Below, piece after piece: positions 30,828 through 40,900 of a stretch of 64,000 bases of DNA. Origin of the DNA: Endotrypanum monterogeii (taxonomy: Eukaryota; Euglenozoa; Kinetoplastea; Trypanosomatida; Trypanosomatidae); contig CM007317.1 of assembly GCA_000333855.2 (NCBI GenBank), positions 1,028,596-1,092,595 of the forward strand, given 5' to 3'. The notes below the pieces were generated by a model that saw nothing but the letters and a program-made list of their open reading frames with translations, made no database searches and had not been told where the DNA came from. The position numbers and the translations under genes were made by a program. Position 1 is the first letter of the stretch; the number at the start of each line of letters is the position of its first letter.

Positions 30828-31981
30828 TTAACGAATTTTTACTTAGCCTGCGTCAGCTGTTTCTCTTTCCGGCACTCTTTTTCATACGCTTGGTCGCACG
30901 ATTTCTCTTCAATAGCTCACTTTTCCATGTTTTCGTCTAATCTTTTTTCTTCATGGCTGCACTCTTTTCTTCCCGCCTGGCAGCATTTGTGCGCCTTCGT
31001 GGTGAAGTAGTACGGAAATTCAATATCTCCCTGATTATTCTTGTCTACTTGACAGGTTAGCACTGTGTCGTCTGTTAGGATTTTTTTTTCCCGATTTCTC
31101 TTCTTTGTTGTTCTACGTTGACTTTCGTGATGTAAATTTGAATGTATGATAGCCTCTTCTTCTCGAGCACCCCTCTTTTCTTGTGATCGGATGCTTCTAC
31201 TATTGTTCTGTGGTTAGGGTATATATGTTTTCTTCATGTCCTGGCAGAGAATACCCTTGCCCCCTTCGTCACCACTAGTATGGGTATGGAAGTACACAAG
31301 TCCCAACAACAAACAAACAAACAAAGATGTAATCAAAAGTTCTCTCATATCAAGACAAACGGTTCCTCCTCTCCTCTTACTCAGTCTACGAAATTACGGC
31401 TCCGTAGGCTGCAGGCGCGGCCCCTCGTCGATCAGAAAAAAGAGAGGGTCAGGTCAACTCCGAAAGGAAAGGAGAGAGGATTGGAGGACGTGCACACGTG
31501 GTAGAGCTTTCGGTTTGTCTGAATGCACCTCGAAAGTAGTGCCGATCGTGTGACCTGATTCTTTGGATTAATATGTTTCTCCATGCAGAGGACCTGGGGC
31601 GAGAACTCTGAGTTGTTCTTTTTTTCCTCTGTTCGGTTGGAATATGAATGTTCGAAAGATTTTCTTGGTTATGTAATGGTTCATGTCGATTCTCCCTTCT
31701 CTCTCATGACTCCCATAAGAGATCACTGTACGAACAAACTCTTTATTACCTTCACTTACACTCACACGGACACCCCAGTGATAACAGAGACCCGGATGCG
31801 TTGCGTGTGTGTGTGTGTGTGTTTCTGTATCCCTGATTCGTGATTCTCTTGATTGCTTTCCCCTCTCACCATTGTTCATAGCCTCGTAAAGAAGATCAAA
31901 AAAAAATATATATATATATTTGTGAATTCTTCAATTCACGTACTGGCAACCATACCCACGCCGGTGTGACGCAGCTCAGGT
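30403..31981. other. Spacer, no gene seen
   Basis: It contains a compound (TA)/(TC)/(TA) repeat at 30780-30830, T-runs, a (TG)n at 31804-31820 and TA units near 31908-31920. Frames of about 100 codons are not coding-like. Confidence 0.65.
30780..30830. repeat. Compound (TA)n-(TC)n-(TA)n microsatellite
   Basis: TA units, then about nine TC units, then TA units again, symmetric around the TC core. Confidence 0.9.
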
Positions 31982-33214
31982 ATGGAGGAACACAAGGAAA
32001 TCGATTCGTCACCCTCGACTGCGCCTCTGGATACCACACCCGTGGAGAAGCAGCCCTCTCATCCAGAAGGTGATGTACCAACTAGCACCCCGGTTGACCT
32101 CACCACCCCTACTGGCGCGGCGGTGAAAACCGTCAGTGCAAGCGCGGTTACACAGAAACCTGAGAGCAAGAACGTGGGTAGCGACGCCGGTTCCCAAGTC
32201 GCCACTGCGGTGTCGGTAGGGTCGTCGACATCGGGCATTTCTACGAAGAGAAATGCAGTAGACGCTTCTCACCCCCAAACAAAGGAAGGCTCCACTAATA
32301 TTGGATATAGCTCTGCAATCACGATGAAGCAGAAGTCTGCCGGCACCCCACGTCAATCACGGCTGTCATTGACGACAGGCAACTCGCGCACCCCTCGAAA
32401 AGTAATCAGTGACGCGTGCAAGCGCACCGAACCGTCACTGGAGAACATCGACAGAGAAAACTCTGCTTTCTTTGGCCCGACTGGCATATGCGTCAACGCG
32501 CAGTACAAGACAATCCCTGAGGAATACTCCGAGTACTGCAGCCGGAACGGCATCAGCCTCAACTATCGCGGTCCGGTCTTCGTTGTCGAGGATGTCTGCG
32601 TTCCCTGCCAATTTTGCGGTAGCCCTGTAGACCCGGTGCGCCGGGTACCGGTCGGTTCCCTTTTTTTCCATGAAGCATGCCTTCACTGTTACCTCTGCGG
32701 TCGCCGCACTGGGGCTGCTGGCCTGTATATTCAGGTGGATCGCCAGGCTGTTTGCAGCGACTGTGCTGGCCGTGGCTATGAACTGTGGGTACCACGACAA
32801 GAAACTGTGTCGCGGGGCATGGTGTACAGTGCTATACGAAGTAATCCCTACGCTGCCATAGACGCGCACGACCGCGGCATCCAGGAGCGGCAGCGACGCC
32901 TCTGGGAAGGTTTAAAGCGGAAATCTGCTGCCGGGGCTCCCATCAAGGCAGTGAATATGAACTCTACGCTCAACAAGGCCAGCGTACCAGGAGCCCTGCC
33001 TCCATCTCTGACTATTTCAAACGTTCACAACCGCCGCAACACCGGCGCACGCTCCTTTATGTTGATGGAGCGTCAACAATATTACACACAGAGCGACAGG
33101 AACATGATCATTACGGTACCTGATGCAGCAGTGACCTCGCCCTCCAAAGCTGCCAAACGCCAAATTCACTCGGCGGCGCAGCGCTACGGTATTACAGACA
33201 AGGGACATACATGA
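31982..33214 (+). CDS. LIM zinc-finger protein
   Basis: 410 residues. The first 150 are Thr/Ser/Pro-rich and disordered. One LIM domain fits the full consensus: C209-x2-C212-x17-H230-x2-C233-x2-C236-x2-C239-x18-C258-x2-C261, that is two zinc sites. A short conserved-looking block precedes it (about 160-205, with a FFGPTGICVNAQY start and NYRGPVFVVEDVCV end). The tail after 270 is basic and contains NxRNTGARSFMLMERQQYY-like sequence. LIM domains mediate protein-protein contacts, often at the cytoskeleton. The partner is unknown. The ATG lies two bases after an AG, and the upstream pyrimidine tract is weak, so the exact 5' end is uncertain. Confidence 0.85.
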   Translation: MEEHKEIDSSPSTAPLDTTPVEKQPSHPEGDVPTSTPVDLTTPTGAAVKTVSASAVTQKPESKNVGSDAGSQVATAVSVGSSTSGISTKRNAVDASHPQTKEGSTNIGYSSAITMKQKSAGTPRQSRLSLTTGNSRTPRKVISDACKRTEPSLENIDRENSAFFGPTGICVNAQYKTIPEEYSEYCSRNGISLNYRGPVFVVEDVCVPCQFCGSPVDPVRRVPVGSLFFHEACLHCYLCGRRTGAAGLYIQVDRQAVCSDCAGRGYELWVPRQETVSRGMVYSAIRSNPYAAIDAHDRGIQERQRRLWEGLKRKSAAGAPIKAVNMNSTLNKASVPGALPPSLTISNVHNRRNTGARSFMLMERQQYYTQSDRNMIITVPDAAVTSPSKAAKRQIHSAAQRYGITDKGHT

Positions 33215-34440
33215 CCAGCGGCTCCTCTTCATAAGAGGCGGAGCAGCCAGTGTGTTGTCTATATACACACACACATATATATACATATATATATATATAT
33301 ATCTTGACGTGATGGATTCTAAACTTGTGTGGTCCTCTTGGCTTGCGCTCTGTTTTTTCACGAGTGTGGTCATCTGAGTGCGTCTGCGCCTTGTTTTTAA
33401 ACCTCGCGATTCTGCCTGGATGAGCTTTGCTTAAGTGCAGTGGACGCACACAAACACACACATACATACGTACACACACAGTTCATGTATGTGATATAAT
33501 ATATCTTTTTTTTTTTTTAGATTCTGCAAGCGCTACTTCTTTTCTCGACTTTAGCGCCCCCCCCCCTCCCCTTGTTCCGAGCCCTCTCTCATGTCCGCTG
33601 ATCTTCGTATTCGAACTCCATCACCCCCGAAATCGCCAAGCGTCGTCACACGTGAAATGTCGTCTGCGCGGGAAGGAAAAGAGGCCGAAAAACAGCGGTG
33701 ATGAAGCACGCAGCATCTCACCCCCTATCAGACGAGGCGTTTGCGCTATCGTGTTCGCCACCTTTTATCTGTTTTGTCTTCACCTTTTCATGGTTGATGC
33801 TCATGATGTACTCTCTCCCTTCACACACCGTAAATCTAAATGTATGATGCCGCTCAGCTCTCGTCATTTTAGCCCGTCAGATTTTTTTGTTCCAAAATTT
33901 TGTTGTTGTTCTCTGTGTTTCGTTCATCAACTGTGTGTGTGCCATCCGTGATGCCCTTATGTGTATGTTCACCCTCCCCCCCCCCCGCTCGGCCATCTCC
34001 GTCGGTTCGTGTGGGTGTGTATGTTTCTTTTGTTGCTGCAATCTGTACTCCTGTTCACCGCAATCCACACGAACGGTGCGAAATCAAATGTTAGGTGCAT
34101 CTTTGTATAGGGGCAGAAAAGAAGGGGCAGGGGGAGGCCCCCCCCCTTTGTCGTTGCACGTATCTGGCTCGTCTCTACACGAGGGTGTGCCGGCAGTAGC
34201 AAAAGGTGTATAAATAGACCTGAAGGGGGTCCTCACACTATAGGTGACGCCATCGGCGATTCTATCAATATCCCCAATAGATAAAGAGCGTTATTGACCA
34301 TGGGGGGGACACAAGGCAACAAAATATCATCGCTGCCTATATGTGCTCCCAGCATCACTCGTATCACCTCCTTCTGAGAGCAGTCTGCATTCACACTCCT
34401 GTACTCGCCGCTGATATTCCTTTCTCTATCGAGACACACA

Positions 34441-34481
<41 letters not shown>

Positions 34482-34916
34482 AGTACTACCCTCCTCCTCT
34501 TGGCGTCTTTTTCTTTTTTGTCATCATCTTTTACCTCAGGAGCCTTGGGCCACGTGGCTTCATTTCTATATTATCATGCGCGGCACAGAGGTCAAAGTAT
34601 AATTTAGGAAAAAACGGCGCGCTACTAGAAAGGAGAGTTCCCTCAAACGCAGCAGAACATACAACAAGTGCTTCTTGGGTGCATCAGTCGTCTAGTATCA
34701 TTGCAAGTTTCGTTACTCCATGGCTCGATTGCTTCCTCTCCCCCTTCCTCTCAGTGCACACTGCTGCCGATACACGCACACAAAAGGTATTCTGTGTATT
34801 ATCTATATATATATATATATATTAACCCAGCTTCAAGGATTTTGCTTCCTGGGGTTGAGTAGGAGCAGTGTAGAAAAAAAGAAAACGAAGATCTCACCCC
34901 GAAATTGTCGCCTTCA
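33215..34916. other. Spacer with two (TA)n arrays, no gene seen
   Basis: It contains TA arrays at about 33276-33303, 34445-34479 and 34805-34822, poly-C at 33978-33988, and T-rich leader sequence. A 174-codon frame at 33427-33951 is pyrimidine/repeat-driven and not called. Confidence 0.65.
34445..34479. repeat. (TA)n microsatellite
   Basis: About 17 TA units. Confidence 0.95.
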
Positions 34917-37298
34917 ATGTCTGCATTCGATACACTTCCTCCTCTTGAGGCAAAACACATTATCGGAGGCAACGTGAAACAAGCGAAGTTCGATCGTCAG
35001 CTGCGCCTCTGGGGTGCTGATGGGCAATCGGCTCTCGACAAAGCGCATGTCCTCGCCCTGGGTGTCACCGTTGCTATTGCGGAAGCTCTAAAGTCGCTCG
35101 TATTGACAGGTGTTAGAACACTAACTCTTGTTGATGAGCGCGTTGTATCTAGCGAGGATGTGGCGGCGAACTACTTTGTGGCAGCCACGGACATCGGCGC
35201 TCCTCTGGCAGAAGCAGTGCTGCGGCACGTGTGCACGCTAGGAGAAGATTGCAATGCGGCTGCAGTACAGGAAGCACCAACGCATTGGGCTGCCAAGTAC
35301 ACTGTAGCCTTAGAAGAGGACTGGGCTTCTGGGTGTCTGTACAGTAGTCGGCAAGGGTCAGGGGCATCACCGGCCGAGGCGCAGGCGGATTCTGCGGTGC
35401 TGCGGCTTCTCACTCGCCACACGTCCGTAGCTGACAGAGATACTTCTCCTTCAGCAGAAGATGCCTCGCCAGACGACGTCAGCGGCTGCACAGCAACTGG
35501 AAAATCTCCGCTGTCTCCCCCTAGTCTCATTCTTGTTAGTGAGCGGTACGGCGATCTAAGTTCAATATCGCCGCTGCTGCACGTCTGCTTGACGCGGGTG
35601 CAACCCAATGCACCACTTCTGCTCGTTCGTAGCAGCGGATTCCTGGGTGTAGTACAAACATACAGCTGTGACCGAGTCATCATGTCTCCACAAAACCCCA
35701 CACAAGTGAACATGGAAGATTTGAGGATATTCGAGCCCTTCCCAGCGCTGCAAGCGTGGTATGATGCCCACAATCCAGAGGATGCTGTGCAGTTCCCACC
35801 AGGCAACATAGATGCCATGACACTGCACAGTCATCTCCCGTATCCGTGCATAGTACATCACGCGTTTCGTCGATGGCGGGCCACACTGCCAGAGGGAGAA
35901 CAAGTGCGTCTCCAAGGGACGCCACCCCTCGCGTTTCCCCTTACAGCCCAGGACTACCGTGATATTTCCTCTGTCATAGCGGGGATGGTACGACGGCTGA
36001 ACCCGCCTGAGGAATCCTTTCTGGAGGCGATTGAGAAGTGTACACCGAAGTTAAATCGACCGGTAGTTCAGAAGCTGCCACTGGCACTTGCCGAGCTCTT
36101 TGAAGATCCCCGATGTGCAGATCCAATGTGCGCTGTGAGGGCTGTACGGTCGCGCATATCACCGTCGGCGTTCCAGTCGTTTTCCCCTTTGGTGCGGATG
36201 GAGGCCGAGCTGCTTGTGTGGGAGTGCCAGGACGTGCTAGTATGGTTTATCCTGCAGGCACTGCAGCTCTTCGTAACCGGAAAAATCGGGGGTGATTTGG
36301 AGGTGTATCAGGCAGCCTCTACCGCAATCGAAGTCGCCGAAAACACCGAGACTGTGGCGGCGGATGAAGTGGGACAGGCCGAATTTCAAATTGTTCAGAC
36401 AGAGGCGCCACCGTACCGCCCACCGTACGCGTCCTATCATCTGCCGTATTCAGGCTACCTGCCAGATATGACGACAACCACCATTTGGTACCGCGAATTG
36501 CAGAACCTGTACGAGGCAAAACACGCCGAAGATGTGAGGTGCATTTGGATGAAGGCTTGGGAGCTGCTTGAAAAGGCCCTTCTACAGGACGAAAGCGTTG
36601 GCATAGAAGGGAGTCTAGGGGATGAGTCGAGCTGGAGGAGAGGCTCCCGGGCAACATCACTGGTCGCAGAGAGGGTGAAGCCGCTTCTGCACAGACATAC
36701 CTCAACTGTTGTCAAAAACATCTGGGACATTCGGGGGGTTGTCTTCTCTCCCGCTTATCGCGCCGCAACGGAGGCGGAATGGCGTCAACGAGTAGGGCAA
36801 CGGCTAGTTTGGCTTACTCGCAACATTTCTTTTGATGTAGACAACAACCCCAGCGCACGTCGCGCCGCGTGCCTCGCCGTGGCGTACCTGACCAAGGAGG
36901 AGATGCACCGCGTTGCGATCGGCACTTCAAGAGATCACCTTCACGGAGATGCCATAGCGCAGGAAGCTGCGCGCCTCATGTCCCAAGGATGCCGAGTTAA
37001 AGACTCACAGGACATTGGTGAGATCAATACCACAGCGCCTCACAGCCTCGATGAGTTCGTAGCACCGTGGTGGTCTGATGAGAAATCTCAAAAGCTTTTT
37101 CTACAGTCCTGTGAAGAGGTCGCGCGGTGGGATCGAGGCACAGGCGGTGATGGTAGCTTCCTGCAGCTCCCTTCTGTTGCTGCATCGACGGGCGCGTTAG
37201 CAGCACAGGAAGCCGTCAAGCTGCTAATGCGTATGCGAGTTCCCTCTGGCAACCCAATGTTCTACGACGGCTACACGAACAAAGTGTTCTTTCTCTGA
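34917..37298 (+). CDS. NEDD8-activating enzyme E1 regulatory subunit (NAE1/APPBP1/ULA1)
   Basis: 793 residues from the first ATG (the frame is open to a TTG at 34905). It begins with the E1-like signature KFDRQLRLWGADGQSALDKA and the Rossmann strand LTLVDERVVSSEDVAANYFV, which match the adenylation-domain half of APPBP1. It has no catalytic cysteine segment, as expected for the regulatory partner of UBA3. Two further family points are GVVQTYSCDRVI-like sequence near 245 and the C-terminal VAASTGALAAQEAVKLLMR (about 757) followed by the terminal NPMFYDGYTNKVFFL. It is longer than the human protein (534), mainly through an Ala/Ser-rich insert at about 145-195 and acidic inserts near 460-500 and 545-590. 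Role: activation of NEDD8 for cullin modification. Confidence 0.9.
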   Translation: MSAFDTLPPLEAKHIIGGNVKQAKFDRQLRLWGADGQSALDKAHVLALGVTVAIAEALKSLVLTGVRTLTLVDERVVSSEDVAANYFVAATDIGAPLAEAVLRHVCTLGEDCNAAAVQEAPTHWAAKYTVALEEDWASGCLYSSRQGSGASPAEAQADSAVLRLLTRHTSVADRDTSPSAEDASPDDVSGCTATGKSPLSPPSLILVSERYGDLSSISPLLHVCLTRVQPNAPLLLVRSSGFLGVVQTYSCDRVIMSPQNPTQVNMEDLRIFEPFPALQAWYDAHNPEDAVQFPPGNIDAMTLHSHLPYPCIVHHAFRRWRATLPEGEQVRLQGTPPLAFPLTAQDYRDISSVIAGMVRRLNPPEESFLEAIEKCTPKLNRPVVQKLPLALAELFEDPRCADPMCAVRAVRSRISPSAFQSFSPLVRMEAELLVWECQDVLVWFILQALQLFVTGKIGGDLEVYQAASTAIEVAENTETVAADEVGQAEFQIVQTEAPPYRPPYASYHLPYSGYLPDMTTTTIWYRELQNLYEAKHAEDVRCIWMKAWELLEKALLQDESVGIEGSLGDESSWRRGSRATSLVAERVKPLLHRHTSTVVKNIWDIRGVVFSPAYRAATEAEWRQRVGQRLVWLTRNISFDVDNNPSARRAACLAVAYLTKEEMHRVAIGTSRDHLHGDAIAQEAARLMSQGCRVKDSQDIGEINTTAPHSLDEFVAPWWSDEKSQKLFLQSCEEVARWDRGTGGDGSFLQLPSVAASTGALAAQEAVKLLMRMRVPSGNPMFYDGYTNKVFFL

Positions 37299-37881
37299 GG
37301 CTGCTGTCTGGTGCCTTGTGCATTCCTGTGACTCCTCCTCTGCTCTCTCACCCCGCTGAGTCTTTTTTTTTTTCTTCTTTCCCTTTTTTTTTTTTCATGG
37401 ATACTGCTAACGAAAAAAAAAAATTGCCTGTGGCGAAAGAGGAGGAGTGTCTGTACCTGAGGAGCGGAGGGAAGGGGAAGCCGACGGGGCAGTTGAAGAA
37501 ACCGGCGAATGAAGAAGAGTCTAGGTCTCTCACAGAGAGGCACGGGGAAGAAACGGAGAAAAAAATACAACGGTGTATCGATTCTACAAAAAAAAAAAAA
37601 TAAAAAACGAGTAAACGTATATACTACTTCCTCCCTGCCGCTCTCATACTAGTGCAATGTGTCGGAGTGGTTGTGGTGGAGAATAATTGCTGCATAACTT
37701 CTTTTTTTATTATTTCACTAACGACACGATAGGGGGACACACCGAGAGAGAGAGAGGGTGGGGGGGGGCGGGGGCGGGGGCATGCTCTCCCTGGAATTAT
37801 GTATCGCCAGACGTATTGTAACTCCTCCCCTAAGTGGGCTGCTGCACGATGTTTTCTCCTCCCCTCCCTTTTTTTATTTGA
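37299..37881. other. Short spacer with paired pyrimidine and purine blocks
   Basis: A poly-T/C block (about 37361-37396) is followed by a purine-rich block (37410-37605) and then a G-rich run (37741-37780). A 68-codon Lys/Glu-rich frame starts with the ATG at 37397, but the first AG after the pyrimidine tract lies downstream of it, so I do not call it. Confidence 0.5.
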
Positions 37882-37919
37882 ATGTCTGTTGTCCACTACT
37901 CTCCAACCCTCTTCTGTAG
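37845..37919 (+). promoter_or_regulatory. Polypyrimidine tract and acceptor inside the annotated N-terminus
   Basis: The strong tract TTTTCTCCTCCCCTCCC and following T-run has its first AG at 37918-37919, downstream of the ATG at 37882 and ten bases before the ATG at 37930. It favours the second ATG as the real start. Confidence 0.5.
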
Positions 37920-40900
37920 CACAACCAGCATGACCTCCCGTATCCCACTACCCTTGCGCCTGGTGCAGTGCGATTTATGGGCCACCAAAACCAACGGGCG
38001 TCTTCACAGCGGCCACAAGAGCCCCAACTCCCAAGTTCTCACAGTCTATAAACCAAGCGGTCTGCCATGCTATGCCGCGTCGCAAGTAAAGGCGGTAACG
38101 TCTGCTGGAGGTAATGGGCGCCGCCTGTGCGCGATTCACACACGATACACCTCCGATACATCGTCGTCAGCGACCATCGTAGAGTCTGGGCCACAACCCC
38201 GCCCTGAAGACCCTAGTGACTCCCTCCTCAGTCGTATTATTGACGCTGCACTTCCGGGATGCGCACCCTATGTGGCTCTGCCCGTCGTATCATCGCTTCT
38301 GCGCCGCGGAGGTCACGACACGGCGCCGGCCGCGCAGCTCAACCAATGGACTAGTCGCTGCAAGGGTCTCCTTATGGTAACGAAAACACCAAGTGATGCG
38401 CTGTTCTTGCGCAACGCCGCACAGCTGGACCTCGTGCGGCAAACGTATCGAGTGGTGTGTCGGCTGCCACCTGGTGTTTCCACAGCAGCACGACGGTATC
38501 TGCGCATACACGACTCAGGGAACCCTCACGTAGCAAGCGAGGCCTCGTTGACGGAAAAGGGACTCCTCAATCCCTATGTGCAGGCACACATGGAGCGTCG
38601 ACGACGACAGCAACAGCTCTCCGACCTGACAGTAGGAATTCCCCTGATTGTCAAGCCCCTTGCTGCTCCAGGAATGGCTGGCGGAACAGTGGTGTCGGCG
38701 TTGACACCCGATTACCAGCTTCCAGAAAGCGTTCATCCACACCCACTCGTGACGGGAGGCTTTTTTGATGTTGCACGCAGCCAGCTTCGTGTGCAAGGTA
38801 TCGTGAGGTGCTACCTGAGAACACAGGAGCCACTTGCAGAAACGTCGGCCGCGCGCGTACACCAGCAGACACGTCTGAAGAATCTTTTTCTTGCACGATC
38901 GTCTGCGAGGACTGACTACAACAGTGCTACAAGCATTGTCAACGAAGATATGCTCGACTCCCGGCACCCCTGGATACCACCAAGGTGGCGTCTCGGTGTC
39001 TCGCTTGATGCCCCACACATGCACTGCGACGTAGGGGTAGAAGGCGGCGGCAACGCACATGTTCATCGCAGTGCTGCCGTCCCTGCGCCGCGGGGCAAGC
39101 TACTGTCCATGAGAGTTCGATTGGTGTCCCTATCTCCGCACGAGGGCAGTGATATAGCTCTCTACGAGGTGCAAACGCACGGCGACACCACTGCTGATGA
39201 GGTAGCCGCCGTATTTAATTCAGAAGGTCTGCATGTGGTGAACGACTACGTGCAAGATGTCTCGCTGGCAATGGCCGTGGAGGAAGTAGCCAACCGCATG
39301 AGAGCGGCACCACCCAGTCTCCTGCACGAGCTGCCGCTTGGGCTCCAGCATCAGCTTCGCTCAGCAACTGCCGAGGAGCTAGTCGCACTTCCGCTCACCC
39401 GGATGCCACTAGAGGATGCTGATAGACTTGCTACGCACGATAACCTTGTACGTGTGTCTTCCCTCCCGTCCTCTTTTCCGTTTTCGGAAGACGTGGAACG
39501 ACTCCGGCAGGTTGTGAATGCCGCGACGTCACCGACTGGCAGCAACAGCCGCTTTCCCCTTCAGCGTCTTCTTCTACACGCCCTCTCGTCCTTGAAGCTG
39601 ACGAACCCGTCAGAGCGCCATGTCTATCAGCAAGTAATCGGATTGACGCTTGGCTCTGGTGTCGAATGCGCCGGCGTTGTCTTTCCCGAACCTTCAGACC
39701 CAGACAACGTCCGTGTGTTGCAGCAGCTGTGGCTCACATACGAGCAAGAGCGCCAGCGACACGCATCTTTGGCTGATGCTGCGCGCGCGGCACGACAGCA
39801 CCCGCTCGCCTCCTCACTGAGGTATTGCACTCGCAACATCCTAGATGATCCTGCTGGGCTGACCCGTGTACCACTCCTCACAGATGTCTCGATGGAAATT
39901 CGGTCAGGAACTGCTCTGAAGTCAGTGACCGGGTCTGGTACCAATAACGATGCTTCCAGTGCACGCGGTGAATGCAGCTTCACCCAGGCTGTTGAACTCC
40001 TCGGCGCTCCCTTGTATTCGCCATCGGTCTACCCAAAGCGCATCTCATCTAACGACGAGACGCATGACAAGACCGATGCTGGGCTAAGAGAAGACAATGC
40101 AATCACTGCACGATGGGAGCAAATAGAGGTTCCACCGCCATATCAGGTGGCATTCCGAAATTGGTGCATGACTTCCGTGGATCCAGCTAGCTTCACCGAT
40201 GCAGCTACCTCTGTTGAGGGCACACCCTTTCTTCTGCCGTCACCTGAAAAGCTCTTGGAGAGGTGCGACCTCCCGGGCACATCGCATGCGCACGAATCGG
40301 ATTCTTCGACCACAAGCTCTGCAGAAAGCTGTTGTTCATCGGTGCCGTCGCTCGTGCACGCCACCCCTACCATTCGTGTGTTGCTTCGAGTAGAGGAGCT
40401 TGCAGAGCTGAGCTGTGCGTACTGTGGTGCGTCAGGGCACTCATGGCAACACTGTGTCTCGCGGGTCGCAGAGACGGTGACGGGGCTAGAAAACGACGGT
40501 GCTGCCTCCGACTCTGGGCTACAACCGGAAAGTTGCTTGAGTACTAGGAATGTGTCTCCAGGCCCCAAACCGTTAGGGATACCCTCAGATAGCTCCGTCA
40601 TCCACAGCGAGGGACTCACCTCAGTTGATGACACTGTGGCGTTGCTCACGGAACAGGCAAGAGCAGTGTCGCGTTACGGCCAGAACTCTGAGCGGCAGCA
40701 TCTTGAGGTCGACGGCCGCGGCAATTTTCCTTCCTCGCTGTCCTCGGAATCCGCCGTGTCCTTCACGGGTGACGGCCCCCTTATTGCTGTGCCAAATGTT
40801 GCGGCGACGCACCGCTACAAAGCTGACCACAGCCTGCGGAGCGAGTCAAAAAAACCTTCAGTGTATCGTCGCGTCATACGATGCGTCTACTGCGGAGGCC

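Noticed and set aside
33427..33951. 174-codon plus-strand frame
   Set aside because: Made of CA repeat and T/C tracts in a spacer.
35171..35818. 215-codon minus-strand frame
   Set aside because: Antisense shadow of the NAE1-like gene.
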